Below are positions 24,000 to 33,028 of a stretch of DNA of 42,519 nucleotides, piece by piece (position 1 is the first letter of the stretch; each line of letters starts with the position of its first letter). Position numbers and translations under genes: made by a program. Below the pieces are notes generated by a model. It saw only the letters and a program-made list of their open reading frames with translations. It searched no databases and had not been told where the DNA came from. This stretch comes from Spirochaetota bacterium (GTDB lineage Bacteria > Spirochaetota > UBA4802 > JAFGJZ01), in assembly GCA_023396615.1 (NCBI GenBank), contig JAEWVM010000076.1:1-42519 (forward strand), given 5' to 3'.

Positions 24000-25202
24000 A
24001 TGAAATTTTATCAAACTATCATTGATGCGATGAAAAAAAATGGGATGCTGATGGCTCTTATCGGCGTTGTTATTCTTTTTCAGGTATTGCTGATTGCTAC
24101 CGGCAAAGGAGTTTTGCTGACACCTGCAAATATTTCAAATATTATCGTTCAGAACTCTTATGTAGTTATTCTTGCTACAGGTATGCTATTGTGTATATTA
24201 ACCGGCGGTAATATCGACCTTTCAGTCGGTGCCGTTGTTTGTGTTATCGGTGCTGTTGCCGGAACACTGATTGTCAATATGGGAGTTAATATTTATGTAA
24301 GTATTGCTCTTTGTCTTTTCCTTGGTATAGCTATAGGCGCATGGCAGGGGTTTTGGATTGCGTATGTCGGCATTCCTCCGTTTATAGTCACATTGGCGGG
24401 ATTCCTATATTGGAGAGGCGTAGCACTTCTGATATTAGACGGATTAACGATTGCACCTTTTCCAAGCAATTACCTGAATATGTTTACAAGCTTTATCCCG
24501 GCATCTAAAGATGTCTTGATTTCGCCTGAAGAAGCTTTTTTTATTAAATCTGTGACAATTGCAATCGGTGCGATTATATGCATTTTGTTTTTGGCATATT
24601 TGATAAAAGACCGTATTACTAAAATCAGAAAAGGTTATGATGCAGATTCTCTTTTTGCAACTATATCTCGTTTCGTACTTATATCCGGCGGAGTAATGTA
24701 TGTAATATGGCTTCTTGCTAATCACAAGGGTATTCCTATTGTTTTGGTTATTCTTGGTGTAATTGTTCTCGGATACAGTTATTTTACGAATAAGATGGTA
24801 CCAGGAAGACACTTTTATGCTTTAGGCGGAAATGCCAAAGCAACAAGAATGTCGGGTATTGATACCAAGAAGATTATGTTTTTTGCATATACGAACATGG
24901 GCTTTCTTGCTGCTGTTGCAGGACTTGTTGTTGCAGGCCGTTTTAACTCGGCAAATCCTACAGCAGGAACACTTTATGAGTTGGATGCAATAGGTGCTTG
25001 TTTTATCGGCGGTGCTTCTGCTTACGGCGGAACAGGTACAGTAGGCGGTTCAGTTGTTGGTGCAATGTTTATGGGTGTTTTGAATAATGGTATGTCTTAT
25101 CTCGGTCTTGACGCAAACTGGCAGAAGACTGTAAAAGGTCTAGTCGTTTTGGCGGCAGTCGTATTTGATGTACTTTCGAAAAGAAATTCCAAGTCGAAGT
25201 AA
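24000..25202 (+). CDS. gguB: Sugar ABC transporter permease GguB
   Basis: 400 residues, strongly hydrophobic, about ten membrane helices. It belongs to the XylH/RbsC/MmsB permease family: early TPANISNIIVQNSYVVILATGMLLCI, then GGNIDLSVGAVV, WIAYVGIPPFIVTLAGFLYWRG and, near the end, AIGACFIGGASAYGGTGTVGG. It forms the channel of the ChvE importer. ATG follows gguA by 6 bases. Intact, despite the stop codon in gguA, which argues that the defect is recent or artefactual. A strong terminator follows. Confidence 0.94.
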   Translation: MKFYQTIIDAMKKNGMLMALIGVVILFQVLLIATGKGVLLTPANISNIIVQNSYVVILATGMLLCILTGGNIDLSVGAVVCVIGAVAGTLIVNMGVNIYVSIALCLFLGIAIGAWQGFWIAYVGIPPFIVTLAGFLYWRGVALLILDGLTIAPFPSNYLNMFTSFIPASKDVLISPEEAFFIKSVTIAIGAIICILFLAYLIKDRITKIRKGYDADSLFATISRFVLISGGVMYVIWLLANHKGIPIVLVILGVIVLGYSYFTNKMVPGRHFYALGGNAKATRMSGIDTKKIMFFAYTNMGFLAAVAGLVVAGRFNSANPTAGTLYELDAIGACFIGGASAYGGTGTVGGSVVGAMFMGVLNNGMSYLGLDANWQKTVKGLVVLAAVVFDVLSKRNSKSK

Positions 25203-25205
25203 TAT

Positions 25206-25248
25206 AAAAATTCCCTGAAAATATTTATTTTTTTCAGGGAATTTTTTT
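25206..25248 (+). terminator. Rho-independent terminator of the chvE operon
   Basis: A 16-bp stem of AAAAATTCCCTGAAAA with its complement (25206-25221 / 25231-25246) and a 9-base loop, followed by further T residues. It begins 4 bases after the gguB stop. Confidence 0.9.
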
Positions 25249-25292
25249 GTTTAATTGCTTATTATATTTACCCGCGATGATTAGGTATGGTT

Positions 25293-27293
25293 ATGAAAAA
25301 TAAATCTCGAAATGCTTCCATACGGCGAAAACTTACAATTTTAATAATTCTTCTTATAATTCCAGTATCTACCGGAATAGGTTTTTTTGCGTATTATCAG
25401 GCTCATAGCGCTGCAAGAAAACAACTTGCTGAAAATGCTCCAATTGTTGCCCGTTTCGGAGCAAATCAAATTGCAAACAAGCTCGATGTTTATATAACTG
25501 CTGTTGAAGGTGTCGCCAAGCGGTCGGAGATCCGGTCAATGGAATGGAAGCTTCAGGAAGTTGTCTTAAAACAGGAAGCAGCGCGTCTTAGGTTTGTGGA
25601 CATGGGATTAGTTTATCCATCCGGCGAAATGATGTTTGCTAGCGGAAACATTTATAGCCTGAAAGATAGCGATTTTATTAAAACAGCTTTATCAGGAATT
25701 GCATCTATTTCAAATATTGATGTATTGATTAAAGATAAGAAAACGATCATGTATGTCGCAGTTCCTGTAAGAGGTAATGATAATAAAACAGCCGGGGTTT
25801 TAGTTGCTCAAATTGATACCGAATGGCTTTCATTAATTTCAGATAATATGATGTACGGAGCGAACGGATATTCTATTATTATAGATAATCAGGGAATTAT
25901 TATAGGTCATCATGACCGTTCGCTGATACTTAACAAACGAAATTTTATTAAAGAAGCTGAAACAAAATCTGACATGGCTGATATTGCCCGTATGTTTAAA
26001 CGTATGCTTGCCGGTGAAAACGGTTATGAAGAAATAATTTACGATGGCAAGGAAAGATTTTTCGGGTTTTCGCCAATAGGTAAAATCGGTTGGTCTGTGG
26101 CTGTCGGTTCTGACAAAGTAAATGTTTTCAGACCGATAGACAATATGAGACAGGGAATCGTTATCGCTTCCGTTGGTTTCATCTTAATTGGTATAATCTT
26201 TGCATTTTTTCTAGCCCGTTCCATAACTGCACCGGTTCTGAATGCTGTTGATGTAATTAAAACGCTTTCAGAAGGAAATTTGACATGCAGAATAACTTCC
26301 CGGAGCGGTGATGAAATCGGAAGAATGGCTGGGTATTTTAATAATTTTATCGAGAATCTTCACTCAATAATAAAAAATATATCTCATAATGCATCCGATC
26401 TTTCAGATAGAGCTGATGCAATGTCTGTTTCCGCTGATCAGTTCTCAGAAAACGCTCAAAGTCAGGCGTCAGCTGCAGAAGAAATAACAGCTACAATTGA
26501 GCAGATTTCTGCGGGCATTGAAAATATCAATGTCGAATCAGTAGATCAGTTTAAAGATCTCGGCGGATTTATAGAAAAAATTTCCAAGCTCTATCAAAAC
26601 ATGAAGGAAATGGGATTGAATCTTGAGCAAACGCTTTCAATATCAGATGAAATAGCGTATACCGCTAAATCAAGTGAAAGCTCTCTTCATGCGATGACTG
26701 ACAGTATGACAAGTATTCTTGACAGTTCAAAGGAAATGACCGGAATTGTTGATATTATAAATAATATTTCTGAGCAGATTAATCTTCTTTCTCTTAATGC
26801 GGCCATCGAAGCGGCAAGAGCGGGAGAGGCTGGACGAGGGTTTGCGGTTGTCGCTGATGAAATTTCCAAACTTGCAGATCAGACAGCTTCGAGCATAAAG
26901 GAAATAGACAGATTTATTCAGCAGAATAATGAACAGATCAGCAGAGGGCAGTCAAGTGTAGAATCGGCTAATATGACTATATCGAAAGTTATTGAAAATA
27001 TAAGCATAATAAGCGGTATGATGAATGATCTTGGAAAATTTATGCAAAGCCAGCTGCAAATTAATGAAACTGTAAATTCTGAAGCACTACGAATGCGGAC
27101 ACGTTCAGAGCAAATTAAAACTGCTACAGAAGAACAGAAAAATGCCATTGGTGAAATTGTCCGCTCGATATCTTCCATTAACGACAATACTCAGGTCAAT
27201 GCTACAAGTGCGCACGATTTGGCTGGAAACGTTGAAGGACTTTCCAAAATGGCTGAAGAACTTGAACATGATGTGACATTTTTCAAAGTCTAG
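25293..27293 (+). CDS. Methyl-accepting chemotaxis protein
   Basis: About 666 residues. Two membrane helices (about 15-33 and 290-309) bound a large periplasmic ligand domain of Cache type (DMGLVYPSGEMMFASG; GVLVAQIDTEWLS; YSIIIDNQGIIIGHHD). A HAMP domain follows (about 310-365), then the cytoplasmic signalling helices with the conserved tip LNAAIEAARAGEAGRGFAVVADEI (about 497-520). I prefer ATG 25293 over 25287 because the only Shine-Dalgarno-like bases (TTAGG) are 7 bases before it. Lying right after the ChvE operon but behind a terminator, it may be tuned to sugars or to bound ChvE. No pentapeptide tether is seen at the C-terminus. Confidence 0.93.
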   Translation: MKNKSRNASIRRKLTILIILLIIPVSTGIGFFAYYQAHSAARKQLAENAPIVARFGANQIANKLDVYITAVEGVAKRSEIRSMEWKLQEVVLKQEAARLRFVDMGLVYPSGEMMFASGNIYSLKDSDFIKTALSGIASISNIDVLIKDKKTIMYVAVPVRGNDNKTAGVLVAQIDTEWLSLISDNMMYGANGYSIIIDNQGIIIGHHDRSLILNKRNFIKEAETKSDMADIARMFKRMLAGENGYEEIIYDGKERFFGFSPIGKIGWSVAVGSDKVNVFRPIDNMRQGIVIASVGFILIGIIFAFFLARSITAPVLNAVDVIKTLSEGNLTCRITSRSGDEIGRMAGYFNNFIENLHSIIKNISHNASDLSDRADAMSVSADQFSENAQSQASAAEEITATIEQISAGIENINVESVDQFKDLGGFIEKISKLYQNMKEMGLNLEQTLSISDEIAYTAKSSESSLHAMTDSMTSILDSSKEMTGIVDIINNISEQINLLSLNAAIEAARAGEAGRGFAVVADEISKLADQTASSIKEIDRFIQQNNEQISRGQSSVESANMTISKVIENISIISGMMNDLGKFMQSQLQINETVNSEALRMRTRSEQIKTATEEQKNAIGEIVRSISSINDNTQVNATSAHDLAGNVEGLSKMAEELEHDVTFFKV

Positions 27294-27303
27294 TCCTCAA
27301 ATG

Positions 27304-27347
27304 TTAACAATAAAAAAGGACGCCTCGGCGTCCTTTTTTATTGTTAA
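27304..27347. terminator. Bidirectional terminator between chemoreceptor and flgE
   Basis: Near-perfect palindrome with a 21-base arm: A-rich flank, core GGACGCC-TC-GGCGTCC and T-rich flank. Either strand reads as stem plus T-run, serving the two convergent genes. Confidence 0.92.
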
Positions 27348-27358
27348 GTCATCTTAAT

Positions 27359-28729
27359 TTATCTTTTTAGATTTATCAATTCCTGAAGCATCTGATCGGA
27401 AGTTGTTATCGTTCTTGAATTGGCCTGAAAACCTCTCTGAGTGATGATCATGTCTGTGAACTGATCTGATAAATCGACATTACTCATTTCAAGAGCACCT
27501 GCAACGATCTTTCCGCGTCCGCCCTGATTAGCTTCTCCGATATTAGCAAGTCCGGAGTTATTGGATACTTCAAAAAGATTTTCACCGACTGCAGTTAAAC
27601 CGCCGGGATTAGTGAAAACAGCCATTGCAACCTGTCCGATCGCCTGTTTAACGCCGTTTGAATATACTCCGGTAATAACACCTGAATTGTCGATATTAAA
27701 TCCTTCCATGTAACCCATTGAGTAACCGTCTTGTTCTACCGCCTTTGTTGTAGAAGGTGATGAGAACTGGGTTATTCCCTCAACGAGTCCGGATTTGCCG
27801 AGATCGAGACGGATATTTCTAACATTAGGATCTCCGTCAATTCTGTAATTGAGATTCGCGAAAATATTTCCCTGGTTGATGCCGTCGGCTGTTCCTTCAT
27901 CATTGGCTGCAATTAGCCTGCCGTCAGGAGAAAATCTAAGAATCATTTTACTCGATGAATTTTCCTGATTAGCACCTTCCATTCCGGGAATGTCAAGAGT
28001 TACAGGACCGTTAGCATCGCTCATTGATGCTGATGCTGTCCATTCATTCACTCCGGTATGCCATAGGTTTAATGTCATTCTATGAGGATTCCCGAGATTA
28101 TCATAAACATCGATATTGGTTGTAACTGCCGCGGAAGCTATCATTTTAGGAGTTGCATTTTCAGGAAGAACAGGTTTCTTGGAATCAAGATTACATTTAT
28201 ACTTAACTACAGATGTTTCTTTTGCTTCAACCTTGCTGTATATAGGAACAACTACATCCTGCGGAGTGCCCTTTGAGTTAAGGATCATTTCTCCTTCCTC
28301 ATTACGTTCAGCCATCCATCCCTGAACCTTGAGTCCGTTTGCAGGATTTACAAGATTGCCGTCTCTGTCGAGTGAAAAAGTTCCGGCGCGTGTGAAGAAA
28401 TTCTTATCGCCGTTAGAAACCATAAAAAAACCGTCACCAGATATCGCAAGATCGGTTTGATTTCCTGTTGTCTGAATGCTTCCTTGAGTAAAAATTCTGT
28501 CAATAGAAGCGATTGTCATTCCGAGTCCGACCTGTTTAGGGTTTACTCCTCCGACATTTTCTTCGGGTTTTGCGGCTCCTGAAAGTGTTTGGGAGAGCAT
28601 GTCCTGAAATGTCACTCTGCTCGTTTTGAATCCGTACGTGTTGACGTTGGAAATGTTATTTCCTATAACGTCCATTCTGGTCTGATGATTTTTTAGACCG
28701 GAAACGCCGGAAAAAAGGGAACGCATCAT
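27359..28729 (-). CDS. flgE: Flagellar hook protein FlgE
   Basis: 456 residues, building block of the flagellar hook. Start MMRSLFSGVSGLKNHQTRMDVIGNNISNVNTYGFK is the classic rod/hook N-terminal helix. Then GLGMTIASIDRIFTQG and DLAISGDGFFMVSN follow, a variable middle, and the C-terminal helix block LEMSNVDLSDQFTDMIITQRGFQANSRTI. A GGAGAG site precedes it. Last gene of the fliK-flgD-flgE operon. The sequence resembles spirochaete and clostridial hooks, which is a weak hint at taxonomy. Confidence 0.97.
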   Translation of the reverse strand: MMRSLFSGVSGLKNHQTRMDVIGNNISNVNTYGFKTSRVTFQDMLSQTLSGAAKPEENVGGVNPKQVGLGMTIASIDRIFTQGSIQTTGNQTDLAISGDGFFMVSNGDKNFFTRAGTFSLDRDGNLVNPANGLKVQGWMAERNEEGEMILNSKGTPQDVVVPIYSKVEAKETSVVKYKCNLDSKKPVLPENATPKMIASAAVTTNIDVYDNLGNPHRMTLNLWHTGVNEWTASASMSDANGPVTLDIPGMEGANQENSSSKMILRFSPDGRLIAANDEGTADGINQGNIFANLNYRIDGDPNVRNIRLDLGKSGLVEGITQFSSPSTTKAVEQDGYSMGYMEGFNIDNSGVITGVYSNGVKQAIGQVAMAVFTNPGGLTAVGENLFEVSNNSGLANIGEANQGGRGKIVAGALEMSNVDLSDQFTDMIITQRGFQANSRTITTSDQMLQELINLKR

Positions 28730-28751
28730 AGTTGGTACTCTCCGCTAGAAA

Positions 28752-29417
28752 TTATTTTGTTATACTTTCGGAACCAGTCCGTGTTTTATTATCGTAATAA
28801 TCCTTCAATTGAATGAGATTATTTTCTCCGCTTTTTGTGGATTCGTATTCCTTTTTGCTGTTTTCGTATGCATTTGCTGCTTTTGAATAGTCGTCGCGGT
28901 TTATCACTCTTTGAGGCGTTTCCGCCTGATAAGACCTTGTTTCTTCAGCAGGAAAAACCGCACTCACCGTATCCGGTGATACCGGAGTATTTCCTACCAT
29001 CAGGTAAACCTTGTCCTGATCGCGTCTGATATGTGTTACAACACCTTCGGTAACTCTTCCCGTTTCTTGGTCGAATGCCTGAATTTTTTTGCCGAGCATG
29101 GAATAAGCTTCATTCATTCCTGCTTTTGTGTTCATTTTTTTCATCTCGACATTTATATTGTTCATCTGCTCAAGAGAAGAAAACTGCGCCATCTGGGCTA
29201 TGAACTGTTTATCTTCCATAGGCTGAGTCGGATCCTGATGACTTAGTTCGGTAATGAGAAGTTTCAGGAACGAATCCTTTCCTAGAGTTTCTCCGTAATG
29301 TTTTCCTTCACTTTTATGTTTCTGATTTACTTCGTTAGCCGCACGGTTTGTTTCAGCCATCTGTTCAGGCGTAAGTTTCGTGCTTATTTTAGGTGCGTTT
29401 GTAACTGTATTAGGCAT
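28752..29417 (-). CDS. flgD: Flagellar hook assembly protein FlgD
   Basis: 221 residues; hook-cap scaffold needed to polymerise FlgE. The diagnostic block is DSFLKLLITELSHQDPTQPMEDKQFIAQMAQFSSLEQM (about 48-85). The usual C-terminal FLG-D/tudor region is short here (IQAFDQETGRVTEGVVTHI), followed by a charged tail rich in Lys, Asn and Tyr (residues 170-221), an unusual extra stretch. It begins 6 bases after fliK and ends 22 bases before flgE. Confidence 0.93.
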   Translation of the reverse strand: MPNTVTNAPKISTKLTPEQMAETNRAANEVNQKHKSEGKHYGETLGKDSFLKLLITELSHQDPTQPMEDKQFIAQMAQFSSLEQMNNINVEMKKMNTKAGMNEAYSMLGKKIQAFDQETGRVTEGVVTHIRRDQDKVYLMVGNTPVSPDTVSAVFPAEETRSYQAETPQRVINRDDYSKAANAYENSKKEYESTKSGENNLIQLKDYYDNKTRTGSESITK

Positions 29418-29423
29418 ATTCCC

Positions 29424-30821
29424 TCACACTACCAGATTGAGATGTCCGTCATAATGTAAAGCATCAGCAGAGTAAACTGCGGTTGTTTCTTTTACATCCG
29501 GCATAATGTTTTTTTCCGGAACAAAGTGTCTATTTTCACCGCTGTTTTCGTTTTTGACGCTGACTTTCATTTCACCGATTGAAATTCCGCCGGATGATAA
29601 TGAATTTTTTAATTCTTCAATATTCAATAGCAGAAGTTCTTTTGCTTCTTCGGTCGCTACTGTAAAATTTGCTTTTATAATTCCGTTCTCCATTTCCATT
29701 TTAACACGCATATCACCCAGATTTTCAGGATTCATCTTAATGGTAATATCTGCGTTTTTATCATTACGGACATTTATGCGGGAATTATTTAGTATTTCTT
29801 TTAACTGATCAGAAAACGGAGTTTTTGAAGCAGTATTAATTTCAGCCTTGAATTCACGGTCGTTTCTGATATTAGAACTGTTCTTGTCGAATGAAAAAAA
29901 GTTTCCGTCACTTGTTTCTTTTCTGTTTGAAGATGAAAGACTTGTAACAGTATTCAATTCCTCACTGATCTTTACATTAAGATTGATATCATTCTTTTTT
30001 GATACTTCAACTGCAGCTGAATTTTCTGCAGCTTTTGCCGTTTTTACGTGATCGGACTTATTGTTAATTCTGGTTTTATGTTTTGTTTCAAGTTCATTAA
30101 AAATAAAATCTTTTGCATGAGTTGATTTATTTTCAGTATCTTTGACTTTTTCTTTTGATATGAACTTTTTACCTTTTAAGAAATCAGATATGATATTTTC
30201 ATTTTTATCATTCGTTTTTTTGTCCGGCAATCCCGAAATTATTCCGTTTTGATTATTGAAAATATTCTTGCTAAGCGTGTTTGAAGCTCTCGCTGCGGTT
30301 TTAATATTTTCGGAATTAGATATATTGCCGTCCTGTGATTTTTGCAGTTGGCTTTTATTTAATATTGAAAAAATTGCATTATTAGCCTTTCTTAGTGTTT
30401 CAGAGATTTGATCAGCAGGTGTATTTTCCTTTTCCGTTTTAGAGGCGGTTTTATTATCTTTTTTATTTTCGGTTTTTATTTTTTTCAAATCAGCATTATC
30501 CGATGAAAGCACATTGTCTTCTTTTTGAACAGGCAAAGCTTTTATATCTTCAGGTTTATTATTTATTATTTCTTTTTCTGTAAGTATATCTGAATTATCA
30601 GTTTCATTTATATCAAATTTATTTTCATTCGCTTCAAATGAACTTTTTTCGTTTGAGGTATCCTGCGGAGTTTTTTCTGCAATATTTCTAAGATTATCAG
30701 ATGCGTTTTTAACTGATTCTGCGAAAAGTGATGCGAATGCGTCATTTCCTTTTTCGGTATTTTTAGGTTCCGGAAGCTCTTCTGAGCGTCTGCTCTTTAA
30801 AATCTCGCTGAAATTTATCAT
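29424..30821 (-). CDS. fliK: Flagellar hook-length control protein FliK
   Basis: Determines hook length and switches the export gate. About 465 residues. The long N-terminal and central part is low complexity (Lys/Asn/Glu/Ser rich, many short charged helices), as expected for the stretched ruler. The C-terminal Flg_hook domain (about 355-435) contains ITIKMNPENLGDMRVKMEM and ELKNSLSSGGISIGEMKVSV. The longest frame starts at 30851, but the Shine-Dalgarno GGGAG sits 6 bases before the ATG at 30821, which I choose. It is first in the fliK-flgD-flgE operon. Confidence 0.9.
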   Translation of the reverse strand: MINFSEILKSRRSEELPEPKNTEKGNDAFASLFAESVKNASDNLRNIAEKTPQDTSNEKSSFEANENKFDINETDNSDILTEKEIINNKPEDIKALPVQKEDNVLSSDNADLKKIKTENKKDNKTASKTEKENTPADQISETLRKANNAIFSILNKSQLQKSQDGNISNSENIKTAARASNTLSKNIFNNQNGIISGLPDKKTNDKNENIISDFLKGKKFISKEKVKDTENKSTHAKDFIFNELETKHKTRINNKSDHVKTAKAAENSAAVEVSKKNDINLNVKISEELNTVTSLSSSNRKETSDGNFFSFDKNSSNIRNDREFKAEINTASKTPFSDQLKEILNNSRINVRNDKNADITIKMNPENLGDMRVKMEMENGIIKANFTVATEEAKELLLLNIEELKNSLSSGGISIGEMKVSVKNENSGENRHFVPEKNIMPDVKETTAVYSADALHYDGHLNLVV

Positions 30822-30921
30822 CATAGTCTCCCTAAGAGATAATCGAATCATTTGTTAAAATGCTGAAGTAAAAAATGTTTGAAAAATCATCCAATTTTCA
30901 TTCATTTGGCTTGAGGTATAT

Positions 30922-32160
30922 ATGAACGTTGAAATTCTTTCTATCGGAACCGAAATTCTTCTCGGTGATATTGTTAATACAAATGCAGCATTTCTTTCCC
31001 GCCGTCTTGCCGCAATGGGCATGAATCTATATCGTCAGTCAGTTGTCGGAGACAATCTGGGACGAGTGGTGGCGGCTATATCTGAATCTTTTTCACGTGC
31101 TGATATGATAATTACAACCGGCGGTCTGGGCCCGACCGAAGATGATCTCACTAAAGAAGCTGTTGCAGAGTATTTCGGTATAAAAATGATTCTTGATGAG
31201 AAGTCGGCTGATGCTCTCAGATTGTTTTTTGAGAAACTGGGCAGACCAATGACTGAAAACAATATGCGTCAGGCATATTTTCCCGAAGAGTCAATTATTG
31301 TAAAAAACGACCGGGGAACTGCTCCTGCTTGTATCGTTGAAAAAGACGGAAAGGTGATAATTGTTCTTCCCGGACCTCCTAGAGAGATGAGTTATGTTTT
31401 TGAAAATGAAATCGAGCCGTATCTTTCAAAATTTAATGATTCCGTTATCAAATCGCTGACGCTTAAAATGTTCGGAATAGGCGAAAGCAAAATGGAAGAT
31501 TCTGTAAAGGATCTGATTTCCAAGTCTTCCAATCCGACAATTGCGCCTTATGCGAAGACAGGCGAGAGTGAGCTTAGAATCAGTGCCAAGGCGGCATCTG
31601 AAGAAGAAGCCTCGGCACTGATTAAGCCGGTTGAGTCTGAAATCCGTCAGCGTCTCGGTGAATTTATTTACGGTACTAATTCGGATTCTTTAGCAAGTGT
31701 GCTAGTTCAAAAGTGCAGAGAAAAGAATATAACTTTTGCATCTGCTGAATCCTGTACGGGCGGAATGATATCATCAATGATAACATCCGTAGCGGGTTCT
31801 TCTGATGTTTTTGCCGGCGGAATAATAGCTTATTCTAATGATGTTAAGACAGGAATTCTCAGGGTAAATCCTGAAACTGTTGAAAAATACGGAGCTGTCA
31901 GTGAAGAGTGTGCGGCAGAAATGTGTACTGGATGCGCTCAGTTGTTTTCTGTTGATGCGGCTTTTGCGGTAACCGGGATTGCAGGACCCGGCGGAGGAAG
32001 CGTCGAAAAACCTGTCGGTACTGTTTGTTTCGGATTTTATTATAAAGGGGATATTCAAACCGTTAAAATGCATTTCGGCGGTGACAGAGAGATGGTAAGA
32101 ATCCGTTCAGCTATGTTTGTACTTGATGCTTTAAGAAGGGGTGCAGATAAACTTTGCTGA
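30922..32160 (+). CDS. cinA: CinA-like protein (nicotinamide-nucleotide amidase)
   Basis: 412 residues, both CinA domains present. The N-terminal molybdopterin-binding-like domain (COG1058; ADP-ribose pyrophosphatase in some members) shows GTEILLGDIVNTNAAFL, TTGGLGPTEDDLT and PGPPREM. The C-terminal amidase domain (about 255-405) shows SAESCTGGMISSMITSVAGSS and AGPGGGSVEKPVGTV and recycles NMN to NAMN. GAGGT ribosome-binding site before the ATG. It is divergent from fliK and has no recognisable partner nearby. Confidence 0.93.
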   Translation: MNVEILSIGTEILLGDIVNTNAAFLSRRLAAMGMNLYRQSVVGDNLGRVVAAISESFSRADMIITTGGLGPTEDDLTKEAVAEYFGIKMILDEKSADALRLFFEKLGRPMTENNMRQAYFPEESIIVKNDRGTAPACIVEKDGKVIIVLPGPPREMSYVFENEIEPYLSKFNDSVIKSLTLKMFGIGESKMEDSVKDLISKSSNPTIAPYAKTGESELRISAKAASEEEASALIKPVESEIRQRLGEFIYGTNSDSLASVLVQKCREKNITFASAESCTGGMISSMITSVAGSSDVFAGGIIAYSNDVKTGILRVNPETVEKYGAVSEECAAEMCTGCAQLFSVDAAFAVTGIAGPGGGSVEKPVGTVCFGFYYKGDIQTVKMHFGGDREMVRIRSAMFVLDALRRGADKLC

Positions 32161-32200
32161 AAAAGGCTTGCAGTTTTAAGTTAATTGTTATAGAATAAAG

Positions 32201-32228
32201 TTGATATTTATTGATCAAAGTTTATGAT
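32201..32228 (+). promoter_or_regulatory. Putative promoter of the 32249 gene
   Basis: TTGATA (32201-32206, 5 of 6), 16 bases, TATGAT (32223-32228, 5 of 6). The start of transcription would be near 32235, just before GGAGG (32237-32241), so the leader is very short. Confidence 0.5.
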
Positions 32229-32248
32229 AGGTTACCGGAGGTAGTTCA

Positions 32249-32944
32249 ATGCGTTTATTATTTAGTTTATTGGTTACGGTTATTGTTTTTTCTTTTTCGA
32301 CACTGAAATCACAGGAAAAAAAATCAGAAGGGACTGATAAATCTCTGACGTCAGAAAGTCTAATGAATGAAGCAAAGGATCTTGATAATCAGATACTTGA
32401 TCTTTCAAAAAAAATTACGGAAACGGTTAAAAAATATAATCTTTCATCTGCAAAAGAAATCCCGGTTCTTCCTTTTCAGGTTTCTTATGAGGCAAAAGAC
32501 GGTTATATTCTTATTACCCGTTATTTTATTCTAAAGGATGAAGTTACCGGTAAGTTGAATGGAAGCAGAGAAAAGAAAATGAAACTATATCTTTCCGGAG
32601 ACAGTATTTCTAAAATTGAATCAGTAATATATGAAAAGGAAAACAGTAAGTTTACAACTAATATTGTAACGATTGTTGATCCAACTCCTTTATCTGCAGG
32701 AACTGATGATGTAACTTTTAACCATTCAGTGAATGATAAGATACGTACTGGAAGTAAACCATTAGGCGAGATTCGAAACACAACGGCATTTCCAATAAGA
32801 AATAATATCAAAAGAGATTTTTACATTCCGCATCTTGAGTATTTCTATTCACTGATATTGAGCATCGGCGAAACATATCAGAAGGGAATAAAGGATAGTG
32901 ATGCGATTATGCAGAATATTCTTAAAAATTCGACAAATTATTAA
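32249..32944 (+). CDS. Secreted protein of unknown function
   Basis: 231 residues with a signal peptide (MRLLFSLLVTVIVFSFSTLKSQ) and no lipobox. Residues about 45-65 form a predicted helix/coiled coil (LDNQILDLSKKITETVKKY); the middle is beta-rich with an RYFILKDEVTGKLNG segment; the end is FYIPHLEYFYSLILSIGETYQKG. I do not recognise a family. Strong GGAGG site 7 bases before ATG. A terminator follows, so it is probably a single-gene unit. Confidence 0.75.
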   Translation: MRLLFSLLVTVIVFSFSTLKSQEKKSEGTDKSLTSESLMNEAKDLDNQILDLSKKITETVKKYNLSSAKEIPVLPFQVSYEAKDGYILITRYFILKDEVTGKLNGSREKKMKLYLSGDSISKIESVIYEKENSKFTTNIVTIVDPTPLSAGTDDVTFNHSVNDKIRTGSKPLGEIRNTTAFPIRNNIKRDFYIPHLEYFYSLILSIGETYQKGIKDSDAIMQNILKNSTNY

Positions 32945-32985
32945 ATCAATATCTCATTGACAGTTTTTAGTGATTTAGGCGAATG

Positions 32986-33009
32986 AATAAGCGGCTCAGG
33001 CCGCTTATT
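32986..33009 (+). terminator. Rho-independent terminator
   Basis: AATAAGCGGC / GCCGCTTATT (10-bp stem, TCAG loop), followed by TT. It lies 20 bases before the epimerase ATG, so the epimerase promoter is not evident; TTGACA at 32957-32962 lacks a -10 match. Confidence 0.65.
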
Positions 33010-33028
33010 TTACGTTTGAGGCAAAACA

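Noticed and set aside
25258..25286. Sigma-28-type promoter for the chemoreceptor gene
   Set aside because: CGCGATGA matches the -10 consensus in only five of eight positions, the -35 does not match, and it lies too close to the start codon.
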